From positions 121,446,852-121,510,851 of the forward strand of contig JAUPFV010000004.1 in assembly GCA_036936605.1 (NCBI GenBank): a stretch of 64,000 nt of DNA. The letters run 5' to 3'. Within the stretch, counting starts at the first letter, position 1, and each line of letters opens with the position of its first letter. The stretch is from Limnanthes douglasii subsp. nivea (taxonomy: Eukaryota > Streptophyta > Magnoliopsida > Brassicales > Limnanthaceae). The position numbers were made by a program, and so were the translations under genes. Below the pieces are notes generated by a model. That model saw only the letters and a list, made by a program, of their open reading frames with translations. It was not told the origin of the DNA and did no database searches. Below are positions 11,366-22,260 of the stretch, piece by piece.

Positions 11366-11579
11366 AAGTAGTCATAAGGTGGCTAGAGAATGCTATGTAA
11401 CGGATCTTGCCTTGAAGTCTTTGGAGGCAATCAAAGTTAACAAGGAATAATAACTATTAAAGCCTTCCAATGATGAGAATGAAATTGATGATCCAAGGGA
11501 GGCTCCTAACATCATAATATATATAGAATAAGTTGAACTCCATTGCCTATCAAAAGGCAAAAGTGTTAAGATTGGTACT

Positions 11580-12420
11580 AAGTTTCCAATAAGGGTACAA
11601 TCGGATACAAGTACATCTGAACGATCAAGATCACACCACCTTTATTACAGACAAAAGGCTTCATTGTTATAAGATGATAACATTTGGATTGAAGAACACT
11701 GGACCTACTTATCAGTGATTGGTGAATAAAACTTTTGCAACTCAGATTGGTAAAAACATGGAAGTATATATAGATGATATAATGGTGAAAATCATCTAAG
11801 AGGAAGAACACGTATCCGATACTCAAGAGACTTTTTTCCAATTAAGAAGCCATCAACCTAAAATTAAACCCAGAGAAGTTCATATTTGGAGTCCGATCTG
11901 ACAAGTTTCTAGGGTATGTCGTGAGTGAAAAAAGGATACATGCTGATTGGATCAGTTAGATGCTCCATTGGCTATGGATCCTCCATGGAATACTAAATAA
12001 GTCCAAAGGTTAATCAGACGGTTGGCTGCGTTAAATAGGTTTATTTTACGATCGTCTGACAAAATGTGCTCCATTCTTTCAAGTTTTGAAAAATTATTAA
12101 AGTTTCAATTGGTCTCCATAGTGTGATCAAGCCTTTCTTGAAATCAAGAAACATTTGTCTTCACCCAAGATGTTATTCAAACTTATTCAAGGGGAGTGGA
12201 TAATTATCCTCATCTGGTTTATTACATAAGAAAGAGTTTATTGGAAGTAGAAAAAAGATTTTTAAAGTTATAAAATTTATCCTTGACATTGGTGATAGCA
12301 TCCAGAAAAATGAGGCCATATTTTCAAGCATATTCGATTATAGTTCAGAGATTTTCCCCCTTAAAACGTTCTACAAAAATCTGATATATTAGGAAGAATG
12401 ACTAAATGGTTAGTTGATCT
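11580..12420 (+). pseudogene. E3 reverse transcriptase, N-terminal part deleted
   Basis: The recognisable text starts in the middle of the palm: YNRIQVHLNDQD at about 11598, FITDKRLHCYKMITFGLKN at 11640-11700, and YIDD at 11767-11778 within MEVYIDDIMVK, so the polymerase box itself is intact. The protease linker ends only about 150 bases earlier, so roughly the first third of the domain has been deleted. From about 12220 a frame reads YYIRKSLLEVEKRFLKL and RKMRPYFQAYSIIVQ, the RNase H-like connection after the polymerase. Stops and frameshifts throughout. Confidence 0.8.
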
Positions 12421-12529
12421 TAGAGATTATGATATTTATTTTTTTCTTCGAACCGCAATCAAGGCTCAAGGTATAGATGATTTTTGGTAGAATTGCATAC
12501 TAAAAGTCCTTACGAACAAGAGCAAGAAA

Positions 12530-12940
12530 ACAGGTATAAGAAAGAGTGGTTAATTTGAACTGATGGTGGGTCTAGTATGATGGGATGTGGGGTTGGGATT
12601 TGTTTAACTTCCCCTTATGGTGATACTATGTATTAAGCTATATGTTTTGGTTTAGAGCATCCAATAATGAGTCAGAATATGAAGCAGCTATTGCTGGGTT
12701 GAGGGTATCTCAGATATGTGGAACAAAAAGGGTTTGGTTAGTTAGTGACTTCCAGTTACTTATTAATCAAGTTCAGGGGCTATATGAAACTAAAAAAGAC
12801 CAATTAATAAATTATTTGTAGGTAACAAGAGAAGTTACCATAAATTTTAAAGGTATCAAGTATAAGCATGTCCCTAGATCAGATAATACTATGGCAGATT
12901 GTTTAGCCGCCATAGCCTATTCTGAACCCTACTCATAGAT
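12530..12940 (+). pseudogene. E3 second (archaeal-type) RNase H
   Basis: With a few stops and shifts the text TDGGSSMMGCGVGI, NNESEYEAAIAGLRV, VSDFQLLINQVQGLYETKK and PRSDNTMADCLAAIAYSE can be read from about 12556 to 12925. The four acidic positions D, E, D, D are all present. This extra RNase H between reverse transcriptase and integrase is the defining feature of Tat-clade gypsy elements. The frame is interrupted, so the protein is not made. Confidence 0.8.
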
Positions 12941-13019
12941 TATTATGGAAGAATGCCCCTCCATAATTTCAATTCAAGAGAAAGAGGGTGAGTGTGAAGA
13001 AAGTTTAAGTGTATCTTGC

Positions 13020-13930
13020 CTACCATCCAAAGATTAGAGGTTTGAGATACATCAATTTATTTCCGATGGTGTTTTGCCTCCGGACAATGTATTAGCTAAA
13101 ACAAGCAAGTACAAGGCTCGTGCTTTCTTGGTTTTTAAGGGAAGTTTTTTATAAAAAGTGTTCCAACAAACCATTCTTACATTGTCTAGCCTTTGAAGAA
13201 TCCCAAAATATCTTATCTGAATTGCATGATGGAGAGGGAGCCACACACTGTGGCTATAAGACCTTAACCCGAAGATTTTTGTTAGCAGGTTATTACTGGC
13301 CAAACATAATGACAGATGCCAAAGATATGGTCAGGAAATGTGAAACTTTCCAAAGACACGAGAATGAAATCCATACGCAAATATTTCTTATAGAGTCCAT
13401 ATCTGAACCCGTACCTTTTGATAGATGGGGTTTGGACTTGGTTGGGCCTCTCCCTATGATGTTCGGAGGATATTAAACAATAATAGTGGCAATTGACTAT
13501 TTCTCTAAATAGATAGAAGCATCACCCCTAGTGGGTACCACTTCCAATGCGTTCATAAATTTTATTCTATCCAACATATGTTGTCGATTTGGAGTTCCTC
13601 GACGAATCACTACGGAAAATGGGCCACAATTTGATAATAAAGACATGGAGATATTTTGCACTTCCAAAGGAATTCAACATTTTTTTCTTCTCCTTTTAAC
13701 CCTCAGGCTAATGGGCAAGTTGAGGTTGCCAATCGAACGATCTTGGCAGGTTTAATAAATAATCTAGAAGAAGCTGCATGAAAGTGGCCGAGTTATTTTC
13801 AAGAAGTATTGTAGGCCTACCGAACTACTCCCAAGTAAATGTTCCCGAGTTATTTGCAAGAAGTATTGTAGGCCTTTATAACAAACTCTGGAATGGAATT
13901 TCTCCGAGTAAATGTTCCCACCTAACCTGT
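13020..13930 (+). pseudogene. E3 integrase, broken
   Basis: An open segment at 13120-13476 carries the zinc domain, ELHDGEGATHCGYKTL with its two His and CETFQRH where the second Cys is Phe, and the start of the core, FDRWGLDLVGPLP with the first catalytic Asp. After a stop the core continues at 13531-13755: RRITTENGPQFD has Glu in place of the second catalytic Asp. NPQANGQVEVANRT with the catalytic Glu follows in another frame near 13705. The C-terminus is disturbed by a duplication of about 27 bases (13792-13875) and then ends at E4. Confidence 0.82.
13792..13920 (+). repeat. Local duplication in the E3 integrase tail
   Basis: The block gagttatttncaagaagtattgtaggcct occurs at about 13792 and again at about 13849, and aagtaaatgttccc occurs at about 13843 and 13906. 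The overlapping direct repeats point to replication slippage or a short tandem duplication that scrambled the integrase C-terminus before or at the time E4 came in. Confidence 0.7.
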
Positions 13931-13935
13931 AGAAT

Positions 13936-14463
13936 TGGTAGCACCAAGATATGAGGTTTAACAGACGACGAAAAACACAAGAGAAGAAGGAAAAAAACAG
14001 AGAATAGATAATCTCTAACTCTAGGTCAGAGTATAAGAGACTTTAGAGCAAACTCAAATTAAATTTCAAAAAGTCTGACGGCAAAAATAGGATTTGAGAG
14101 CCTTTTATAGAAGCACTCGAAACCCTACGCCAAAATTACAACTTTTTCCCCACGAAATAAAATAATGCCCAGCCCAATTTCAAAGCGAGTGGAGCTCGTT
14201 AAGTATTTTCATTAAATCCGATAAAAATAGAAAAATGTAGAAAATTCACAAAAATAGTAAAAAAAAGGCCTAAACGATGGAATTTTGGGCATGGACTTCA
14301 TCACTATGCTTTGTCCTCGTGATTCTTTTGAAAATTGTGGGGCTTCTCGACACGTTCGATTTGAGTGGTCGCAATACTTAATTCAGATAACTGAACCCCA
14401 AATAAAGCTCATTTTCGTTTGTCCAAAAGGGCCATATAGCCATAGGCTTGTGCAACTACATCA
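13936..14463 (-). repeat. 3' LTR of E4 (left copy)
   Basis: About 528 bases. On the minus strand it runs from TGATGTAGTTGCA to GCTACCA. It aligns along its length with the right LTR, which lacks about 70 bases near 14025-14085, and with the solo LTR at 42759-43284. A segment near 14100 reads as ttttatagaagcactcgaaac; the minus-strand TATA box is not clear. Divergence between the two LTRs is considerable, so the insertion is old. Confidence 0.88.
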
Positions 14464-14480
14464 CCCTCTCCTTCTTCTAA
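14464..14480 (-). other. Polypurine tract of E4
   Basis: Read on the minus strand the bases directly upstream of the 3' LTR are nearly all purine (aagaaggagaggg). This is the expected primer for plus-strand DNA synthesis and fixes the orientation and the LTR edge. Confidence 0.75.
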
Positions 14481-15740
14481 AGAATTTTCCTAAAAATTCT
14501 CAACTTCGTCATCCTAATCAGTATTGGTAAACGGCACCAGGTACTTCACGTTGAAAATGTTATGGGTCTTCATATGGCTGGGTAGCTTTAACCTGTATGC
14601 ATTAGGATTAATCTTTTTAATGATTTCAAATGGACCCACCTTCCTTACAACTAACTAGTTGTACTTGTGCGTATGATAGTGATCTCTGGTCAAAACTTCC
14701 CATACAAAGTCCCCTAATGCAAACTCCACTAGTCGGTGCTTCTTATCTGCTGCAACCTTGTACTTTTGTGTTGTTTTCTCAAGGTGTTTGCCATGTTCTC
14801 ATGGATCTCTTATAGATCAACGATGACAGTCTCCACCCTACCTGGAACCTTGTCAAGTGTTGGGAAAGCCAAATCCATAGGACCTCGTGGGTTATAACCA
14901 TACACTACCATGGAGGAACTATACCCAGTACTGTGCTTGTGGTGCCTGTTGAGGCGCACTCAACATGATAAAGGCGGGAATCCCATGCTTTCAACTTCTC
15001 GGAGACCTATGTGCGCAACATGTTTCCTAACATTTGATTGGTTACCTCAGTTTGGCCGTCTGTCTGCGGGTGATACGCGCTTATAAAACTCAACTTTGTG
15101 TTTGTTAGGCGCCATAAACTCCTCCAAAAGTGCCCAACAAACCGTGTATCGCGATAAAAATGATATTTAGGGGTATGACATGTAATTGGTAAACCTCACG
15201 AAAGTATAAATTGGCAACATTCACAGAATCTATGGTTTTCTTGCAGGCAATAAAGTAGGCTATCTTAAAAAACCTATTAACCACCACAAATATAGGATCG
15301 TTACCTCTCTGTGTTCTTAGCAGTCCAGAGACAAAATCCATGATGACGCTTCGACACAGTCCCTCTGGTATTAGGAGTGGTAGGTATAGACCTGCATTGG
15401 AGGATATACCTTTTGCCACCTGGAAAACCCGAAAACAAGCTACAAAACGGATAACATCTCGCCTCAAATGCGACCAGAAGAATTGACAGGATAAAGAGTG
15501 AAGGGTTTGATCTCTACCACCATGCCCTTTGTTATGTCTCTCATGTATAATCAGTAACCTCAAACTGCTCTCAGAAATATAGAGTAATTTACCTTGGAAG
15601 AGGTAGTCATTGCTCACTGCAACATCCTTTCTCAAACCTGCGCTGACGTCCTCTAGAATAGGACCAAAATATGGATCGATAGCCAGTAGATCCTTCATCA
15701 TCTCGAATCCCACAACCTCTCCTACCATACGAATCATCAT
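14481..15740 (-). pseudogene. E4 integrase, broken
   Basis: A 211-codon open frame (15740-15105) carries the integrase front half: ESSLRLLIIHERHNKGHGG with the zinc-site His pair, VIRFVACFRVFQVAKG where the second Cys has become Phe, and VIMDFVSGLLRTQRGND with the first catalytic Asp. The region of the second Asp is scrambled (PLNIIFIAIHG). HPQTDGQTEVTNQMLGN with the catalytic Glu is readable near 15070-15010. The C-terminus reads PFEIIKKINPNAYRLKLP at about 14630-14580, the usual end of gypsy integrase just before a chromodomain; I could not read a chromodomain. Confidence 0.85.
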
Positions 15741-16240
15741 ACTGCGTCGGCTCAGTGTATCAGCTACGTGGTTAACTGCCCCAAAGTCTGCTTGATGGAA
15801 AAGATAAATTTATTGAGTAAACGCTGCCCAACGCGCATGGCGGGAAGAGAGCTTCTCCTAACTCTGCAGATACTTCAAGGCATCATGATCGGTGTATAGG
15901 AAAAAGTCATTATAGACTAAGTAGGAACTCTAGTGTTCAAATCTCGTACAACTGCATAAAACTCATTGTCATATGTGTTGTAGTTGAGTATAATTTTGTT
16001 GATAGCCCGGCTACCCACGCACATCTTCATTGAGCCATCCTTCTTTGGTGTTAATAGTGCAGAAACTGCACAAGGACTAAGGCTTCTGCACAGCTTTTTC
16101 AAAAATAACGTTTTTGCAACTCCCTGAATCAATAACAAATTTACATACCTTCCTCGCGATAGTACAAGTCGATTGGAACATATCGTTTCGTAGCCAATCA
16201 TCCCCTTCACTTCGTGCTTTAGGCGTAAAATAGACACGTC
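15741..16240 (-). pseudogene. E4 reverse transcriptase and RNase H, core deleted
   Basis: A minus-strand frame at 16237-15917 begins with a protease-linker and RT opening: [20 protein letters not shown], then SRAINKI. It then jumps to [12 protein letters not shown], the RNase H segment, skipping the whole palm and its YxDD box, and continues with a DALKYLQS block and HADTLSRR-like text up to the integrase. The fusion in one frame shows a clean internal deletion of roughly 1 kb. Enzyme activity is impossible. Confidence 0.82.
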
Positions 16241-17403
16241 TTAAAACCAATGCCTGTCCAATATCTCCTTCTATAATCTGGTTGTTGTCGTAATTTTGGA
16301 CACTGTAAAGAAACGTGCCTAGTTCATGAAAATGGTAACACCTGACCTACGAGGAAGTATCTGCACGACTATGAACCTGTGAATTAGCACATGTACGCAT
16401 ACGGGTGGCAGTTGGTATTGTTGGGCTAGGACCTGGAACCATTCTTTTTGGAAACACCATTGGAGTTGTTCTGGTAGTATCTCCTCCATAAGGCTTTTGT
16501 AAAAAGGGTTTCTCCAGATGCAATGCGCGTTGATGTGCTTCAGACACATTCACAGGGTCAAACATGTTCAGCTGGTCCTGAAAGTACCGTCTTATCCCAC
16601 CTATGTAGCGAGATACTAGTTGATCTGCTGAATCAGAAATATCGATACGGTTTTTTAGTTTGAAAAAATCGTTAGTGTATTAATCAACAATCATTGACCC
16701 TTGTTTAAGGTTTTGGAACTGCTGGTATATTATACACGCATAGTTGTAAGGCAAAAATGCAGCCCTCAAGTGCTTCACAAATTTAGCCCAAATTGTTATA
16801 TTGGGCTTACCTTGCCTTGATCTGGTGTGTTTGAGCTGCTGCCACCAAGATGCAGCTCGGCCTCAAAACATAGTTACAACCAGCTGCACCCATTTTGCAT
16901 CCAGAACCTCTTTGAAATCAAGGACTTCTTCAACAGAGGCGATCCAATCTAAAATCTCCTCCGGTTCAAGACCCCATTGGAACTCTGGGATCTCAAGTTT
17001 GAATCCAGATTCCCACCGGTTGTTGGCATTTTGATCAAAATCTATCACTGAAGGTTGCTCAAATACTTGTTCACGACAGTCTTGTGGGTAATATTGACCT
17101 CTATCCTGTTCTCTCCGTGAAGCAAACAGATTCTACTCACGGTCGTCTCTCTATCAGAGCCCGACGGCTGGTTGCTCGAACCTGGAGCTCGAAATCCGTT
17201 GGTTTGGTTGTTCAGCAGCCTATGTAGTGCTTCTTGTATGTCTCTAATCTGATTTCCCAACGAATGCATCTGTTCACCAACATGGCCAAATCGGTTTTCG
17301 AATTGATCATGGTCGACCGATTCTGCGATTGGAAGAGTGGACTTCCCACACACGGATCTCTTTGACGATATACCTTTGTAACCCACGTTGTAGGAGCTAT
17401 ATC
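16241..17403 (-). pseudogene. E4 gag, broken
   Basis: The core text is clear on the minus strand: a segment at 17048-16863 with KLEIPEFQWGLEPEEILDWI and VEEVLDFKEV, the standard start of the chromovirus gag, and one at 16565-16510 reading MFDPVNVSEAHQRALHLEKP, the usual end of the domain. The leader part (17461-17045) contains a Gln/Leu-rich helix-like stretch and a Ser/Pro-rich linker. Stops and frameshifts lie between blocks. The zinc knuckle near the C-terminus is not readable. Confidence 0.8.
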
Positions 17404-17415
17404 GCTCTGATACCA
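17404..17415 (-). other. Primer-binding site of E4 (initiator tRNA-Met type)
   Basis: On the minus strand the bases three positions after the LTR end read TGGTATCAGAGC. This is the exact complement of the 3' end of plant initiator methionine tRNA, the usual primer for many copia and chromovirus elements. It fixes the right LTR as the 5' LTR. Confidence 0.9.
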
Positions 17416-17418
17416 ATA

Positions 17419-17872
17419 TGGTAGTGTCGAGATATGAGGTTGAACAAACGACGACAAACACAAGAGAAGAAGGCGAAAAACAGAGAATAGATGATCTCTA
17501 ACCCTAGGTGAGAGTATAAAAATAGGGTTTGAGAGCCTATTATAGAAGTTCTCGAAACCATACGCCAAAATTACAACTTGTTCCCCACGAAATAAAATAC
17601 CCAACCCAATTTCAAAGCGATTGGAGTTGGTTAAGTATTTTAATTAAATTCAATAAAAATAGAAAAATGTAGAAAATTTCACAAAAACAGTAAAAAAAGG
17701 GCCTAAACGATGGAATTTTAGGCGTGAACTTCATCTTTTTAAAATCCTTGTGTTTCTCGACGCGTTCGGTTTGAGTGGTCGCAGCGCCTAATTCGATAAT
17801 CGAACCCCAAATAAAGCCCGTTTTCATTTGTGCAAAAGGGCCATATAGCCATGGGCTTGTGCAACTACATCA
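17419..17872 (-). repeat. 5' LTR of E4 (right copy)
   Basis: About 454 bases, from TGATGTAGTTGCA to ACTACCA on the minus strand, next to the primer-binding site. It lacks about 70 bases that are present in the left copy and in the solo LTR at 42.8 kb, so the gap is a deletion in this copy after insertion. Confidence 0.88.
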
Positions 17873-18109
17873 ATAATGTTTGATAGTTGGCTTCCTACAG
17901 ATGATATAATGTAGAAAATAAAGATTTGATTGGTATTGTAATGCCAATTCTGTAAAAATAAAGAAAACATTAAACGACTTTTTGTCGTGTGCAATCTTGT
18001 TTGGAGCATCTATAGTCATTTCTCTTTCATCTTCAAAATCAAAATAGGAAGATTCATGACGATCCATCATATTCTTAGAAATTAGCTCTGTACTTCAGAA
18101 AAGAAAGTT
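17873..18109. other. Unassigned sequence between E4 and a LINE fragment
   Basis: A minus-strand open frame (18070-17870, 66 codons) has an acidic start and a hydrophobic end and matches no family I recognise. The stretch should be the target that E4 or an earlier element entered, but it does not continue the E3 integrase in any frame I can read. Confidence 0.3.
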
Positions 18110-18735
18110 CACATTACCTCAATCTTGCCTCAAATTATCTATTGGGTTATATGGAGACTTAGAAATAAAGCTAAGATGGAAAACTAAATTTCAGACACCC
18201 AATCAGCCATCAACTACATCAATCACATTGTATCTGGTTTAGGTCAAGCTAACCTTTTATCAAACAAGCACTGACTTCCTTTCAATAAAGTCCCCAATGA
18301 GATTGGATGTTTCAATCGTATTAAAATATGCAAGCCTCCTAAGCTCACCTCCTTGCAACCTCCCTGCATCAAATGAAGTAAATACTGATGGTTCCTTCAT
18401 TTTCGATGGCGAATCTAGCGGTAGTATAATCATCTGGAACAATGATGATACTCTAATATCTAGCCATGGTCATCTTTATGGCAAGTTATCCTCCCTTCAA
18501 GCTTAAGTCGGAGCTCTTCTTGACACTTTGATTATCTACCATCAAAATGATATCACCAAGGTGGATATTGTATGGATCGAGCTTATTGTCAACATGTTAG
18601 CTTCTCTAATCCAGTCGGCACCTTCCTCAAATATTTCTGTAACCTAATCAAACCTACAATGGTTATTAAGAATATTAGCAGAATTCAGAATAAGGCCACA
18701 GACTGGTTGGCCAAGTGGATATAATGCAAGATGAG
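18110..18735 (+). pseudogene. LINE ORF2 tail with RNase H, fragment
   Basis: Plus-strand frames read WVIWRLRNKAKMEN near 18150, the usual end of the post-polymerase region of plant L1 ORF2. An RNase H start NTDGSFIFDGESSGSIII follows at about 18384-18440, where the catalytic Asp is kept. A segment after a stop, VGALLDTLIIYHQNDITKVD, stands for the AE..ALL.GL block. QNKATDWLAKW near 18685-18720 is the usual end of the domain. This is the same kind of LINE tail as the minus-strand LINE at 42.4-45.2 kb. The rest of the LINE is missing. Confidence 0.7.
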
Positions 18736-20159
18736 GCTCTTCTATAACTCTCATAATGCACCTGCTTACCTTAAAGCTATCATTCAACTAGAGAGTCGGG
18801 GAATGGGATATATCAGGGAAGATTGCTAACTTTATAATAGTGACCATGTTTCTCCTTTTATATTCTAAACTATCTAAATGTCGAATTTATTGTGTAGAAT
18901 CTAGTTCTCTGGTCTTCATGGTATCATAAATCTGATACTGGAGATGCCTACTCAGCATGGGAGCATCAGGAGAACCATCTCCGCAGGAGTAGTAAAACCT
19001 TCTCAAATTAGTTGAAGTCTGGATGCTAAGAACTGGAATTTTTCATGAAGAACGGAACTTAAGATGAAGCTTGTACTACAACTCCAAATCAGCTAAATTT
19101 CGGAAAGCGTCGTGAAATTTCTGATTATGCTTTTGGAGGACTCTTGAATAATATTGGGCGCCAAACTTTTGTAGCATTTAATTTGACCAAACATGTTAAA
19201 CCTCTTTTGTACTATCTGAAATCCTATTTAGGCTTTATTTTATATATATATATAAGCAAGCACATTGCTAATTTCTTTAAGAAACAACTGAATATGAAAA
19301 ATCTTTTTAGAAAGGTATTTGTAAAATTGGCACATTAAATGTAAACGTTTAAGATTATATTAACATTTAGCTGCATGTCTATTTTTATAGCTCGATAATT
19401 AAATATCTTTTGAATTGTGGATTCTTTAAGGGAGGGAGAAAGACACTTAATTGTTCATTTAGTCCATTTATTTTTTTTAGTTTCTCCAAGAAAAAAACAC
19501 ATATAATCTTGTTCTAAGTAAGACCTTATGTTATTGTTTGAAGAATCTTACAATTTTTTTCTATAGTAAGCTTATTTTGTGTGACATATGGTAGGACTAG
19601 AATTGGATATGTTTTGTAACTCATTTTTTAAATTCAAACTTGAAAAAATTAAAATACCTCCATCAATCTCAACTAATTATAAAAATGCCATTCAGTCCAA
19701 AAACAATTTATAACCCAAAGATCTCTAACTAAAAACTTGTTATAAACATGCGAAAACACTAAAACAAATAAAAAATGACTGAAAAACGTAGATTTAAACT
19801 GCTCATTGTCGGATTGTTACGATGAAGTTAAATCTACTACTATGTAGGTAACTTTTTAAAACTCGTAACTGTAAATATATAAATTATATGATATACTTGC
19901 ATAAAATCGCACTCAGTTTATGATTTCACATAGCTTCGTAAACTAATTGTGTGATTTTCAGTAGGCTCGTCACAAAATTCCATGCGATATAATGTAGTTG
20001 AATCGCATGTTGGGTGCGACTTAGGATATTTCTATCGAGCACTCGGTGTGAAATTATGAGTTATTATGTGTACATATGTGCGACTAAGTGTATGATATAT
20101 GTTGTATAAACTTGGGTAAAACATTTATAATGGTTAATCACACACATATTTTTACAACT
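18736..20159. other. AT-rich stretch without recognisable gene
   Basis: No frame on either strand looks like a known protein. A short open frame at 19144-19338 ends in Lys-rich text and contains a TA-repeat-encoded segment, so it is probably chance. The first part may be the 3' UTR of the LINE fragment; the part after about 19900 could be the terminal region of MULE A, but no terminal inverted repeat pair was found. Confidence 0.35.
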
Positions 20160-21420
20160 GAAAAATATTATACTAAACTATAATTGAATGGATGGATTTA
20201 TTATGAAGAAAAAAGATAGGATTCATCAATATTAGCTTTACGACTCTGGTAAATGGTAAGAAAAATCGTGAGATAACCTACAAATCTAAGGTGCAATATT
20301 TAAAAATCAAAAGATAAACTGGAAAGTTTGAAGAAAAGAAAGTGTACAACAACAAAATGTGATTGCTCATTCCAATTAAAAACATTTATGGTTGATGTAC
20401 TACCTGCTTATTGGAGATTGGTCATTGTAAACAGGAAATACAATCAAAAGCCTTATGTATGTTATAATTTTATTTGCAAGCTTTTAGACTCAAGGCGGAT
20501 GAAGATGAACTAGTCTGTAGTTTTTTTTCCTCGGTTTGCGTCCTAAAGAAATATATGTTGGTTTAAAGATGCATAACCCAAAAAATATTCTAAAACATGC
20601 GTACAATATGCAACTGTCATAAAAACATTGTGATGTTGATAAAGATAGTCAATCTCAAATTCAATATTTGTTGATGAAATTAAAGGAACATAATTACTAC
20701 CCGTGGGATCAGACAAGTGATACAATATACGTGATCACCGGTTTCTATTTTGCACATCCTACAAGTATTGATTTGTTGCATACATTCCCATATGTATGTA
20801 TCATGAAGTGTAATTACAAGACGGCGAGGTATCAAATTAAATTTCTTGATATTATTGGTGTAACTTCAACACAAATTATATCCACTGTTGGTTATGTGTT
20901 TATGGGTACGGAGAAGCAACCCAACTATATGGGCTTTAACTGTTTTACGAGGCATCACGGTGGATACTATGTGTGCATTTCCTAGTGTCATTTTGACTAA
21001 TCGGGAGTTAGCGTTGATGCTAGCTATTGAAGATCTATTTTCGGACGCAATAACCTTGTATATACAAGTTTCATATAAACAAGAACATTCTTAGCACAAC
21101 TAAAAAGGTGATGTCTGACGTTGTTTCGAAGGATTTAATGGAGTCTTACAACTTTATCGTTGAAGCAAACACGGTAGAACCTTATAAAAAATCTAGAATC
21201 ATTGTGTGAATTATGTGTCACTTACCCAAAATGTATAGATTATATTATGTCATGGATAACGGAAGATGGAAAAAAAATTCGTAATCATCGAAGCAACGAG
21301 ATCAAACATTATAGCAATAGAACAACTAATCGGTACGCACGAATTTAGTTTTGAATGTTACATTTTTTATTACAAAAAATCAATATTATAAAAATAAATG
21401 TTTTTTGTAGGTGTAAGAAT
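20160..21420 (+). pseudogene. MULE A: Mutator-like transposase, decayed
   Basis: The N-terminal DNA-binding part resembles a FAR1/WRKY-GCM1-type zinc region: KCDCSFQLK at 20353-20379 and YWRLVIVNRKYNQKPYV after it. The transposase core is at 20668-20985: FAHPTSIDLLHTFPYVCIM, then KCNYKTARYQIKFLDIIGVT, where the first catalytic Asp of the MULE DDE (usually in MDCTYKT) is Lys. VGYVFMGTEKQPNY then stands for the conserved AF...E.E.NY segment. The C-terminal part is frameshifted, with WITEDGKKIRN readable near 21250. Plant MULEs move by cut and paste; this one is dead. Confidence 0.78.
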
Positions 21421-21429
21421 GCGCACGCG

Positions 21430-21815
21430 GCCCTAATTACCTTGGTAACCAATGTAATTTTGAACTTTTTTGTACTAACCAATTACTTGAAGGCTTGTTA
21501 CTAGTATATTATCAATATAGATTGAATGTTTCAATCGAATTGAGTTGCAAAGATCTTTTTCACTAGTCTTTTGTAGGTTGCTTCAAAACTCTTGAATCTA
21601 TATGGAATTATTCTATAAAATTATATATCGTTTGATGATGAAATTTGTATCAATTTGTTTTCCTCTCGTATTTGTATTTAATTAATTCCCACAAAATCAT
21701 CCTTAAATAATAACATTTTGTTTCTTAATGTTGCATATACAAGTTGGCCAATTCTCTGTAGTGGGAAGAGGTCCTTCATATATGCTTTGTTTAAGTTCGT
21801 GAATTATACACATAT
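21430..21815 (-). pseudogene. G5 reverse transcriptase, left part of an element split by E5
   Basis: Immediately left of the E5 LTR, minus-strand text reads FTNLNKAYMKDLFPLQRIGQ, the palm start of a Tat-like gypsy reverse transcriptase. A decayed middle follows, then IIPYRFKSFEATYKRLVKKI and the polymerase box YIDN at 21508-21519 in place of YIDD. The text ends near 21430 next to MULE A. Immediately right of the E5 right LTR the frame ends in NDEWIMCV, the residues that normally precede D-F-T-N-L-N, so the two halves belong to one gene. E5 therefore sits inside the reverse transcriptase of G5. Confidence 0.82.
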
Positions 21816-22114
21816 TGATATGTGTGAATTTAGTTCTTAAAAATTCAAAAGAAGGAGTTTGATTTTAGAGAGAGAAAGTAAAAGTGACAAACTAGTCTCA
21901 CCTTAAGAAAGTATTGTCCCTTGTATTAACAACCTTAACCTTTATTTATAGGCGTTCAGACTTAATGTAACAAAATAAGTTACATAAATGGGTTAATTGC
22001 ACTTTAGTCCTCCATCTTTACAAAAAGTCTAAAATCTATCTTACATATTTATAATTTATCATACAAGACTTTGATTCATTACATTTAAGCCCTCAACATT
22101 CTATATCTTTATCA
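21816..22114 (-). repeat. 3' LTR of E5 (left copy)
   Basis: About 299 bases; on the minus strand TGATAAAGATATAG to CACATATCA. It aligns with the right LTR except for a block of about 33 bases near 21918-21955 that is missing in the right copy. Shared landmarks are gagagagaaagtaaaag, gttacataaatg and the run cactttagtcctccatctt. A partial third copy is at 57462-57545. Confidence 0.88.
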
Positions 22115-22132
22115 GTAGCCCCATAGTTCTTA
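22115..22132 (-). other. Purine-rich tract of E5 next to the 3' LTR
   Basis: Read on the minus strand: taagaactatggggctac, directly before the LTR start TGATAA. The same place in E7 reads aagaactaggtgggctac. It is only partly purine but is conserved between copies, so it is the likely plus-strand primer site. Confidence 0.6.
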
Positions 22133-22260
22133 TTGAAGACAATAAATAAGAACTAACTATCACTTCAGAAATCATAATAGGCAGAAAATACCCCTTGCCA
22201 AGTTCAATCCGCTTTGAAAGTTAATTACTTTAAAATTATTTAACCTCATATTTATCCTTT

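Larger units (their letters stand above)
8636..13935 (+). mobile_element. Ty3/gypsy (Tat-like) retrotransposon E3, truncated at right
   Basis: The order 5' LTR, primer site, gag, protease, reverse transcriptase, archaeal-type RNase H, integrase on the plus strand, with a second RNase H between reverse transcriptase and integrase, is characteristic of the Tat clade. It is inserted in the integrase of copia E2 at 8636. Its right end is lost where element E4 begins at 13936, so neither its 3' LTR nor any antisense gene of the kind seen in E5 to E7 remains. The gag and the segment before protease resemble E5, so E3 and E5 are related families. Internal deletions remove part of the reverse transcriptase. 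Confidence 0.88.
13936..17872 (-). mobile_element. Ty3/gypsy (Reina-like chromovirus) retrotransposon E4 with both LTRs
   Basis: LTRs at 13936-14463 and 17419-17872 enclose minus-strand gag, truncated polymerase region and integrase, with a primer-binding site at 17404-17415 next to the right LTR and a polypurine tract at 14464-14480 next to the left one. All four signals agree on minus orientation. Flanking five-base sequences agaat (13931-13935) and ataat (17873-17877) differ at one position and look like a decayed target duplication. It inserted into the integrase of E3. Internal length is only about 3 kb because most of protease and reverse transcriptase are deleted. The integrase text resembles Reina-type chromoviruses. 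Confidence 0.9.

Noticed and set aside
17873..18109. Continuation of the E3 integrase after E4
   Set aside because: No frame on the plus strand continues the integrase C-terminus, and no E3 3' LTR follows.
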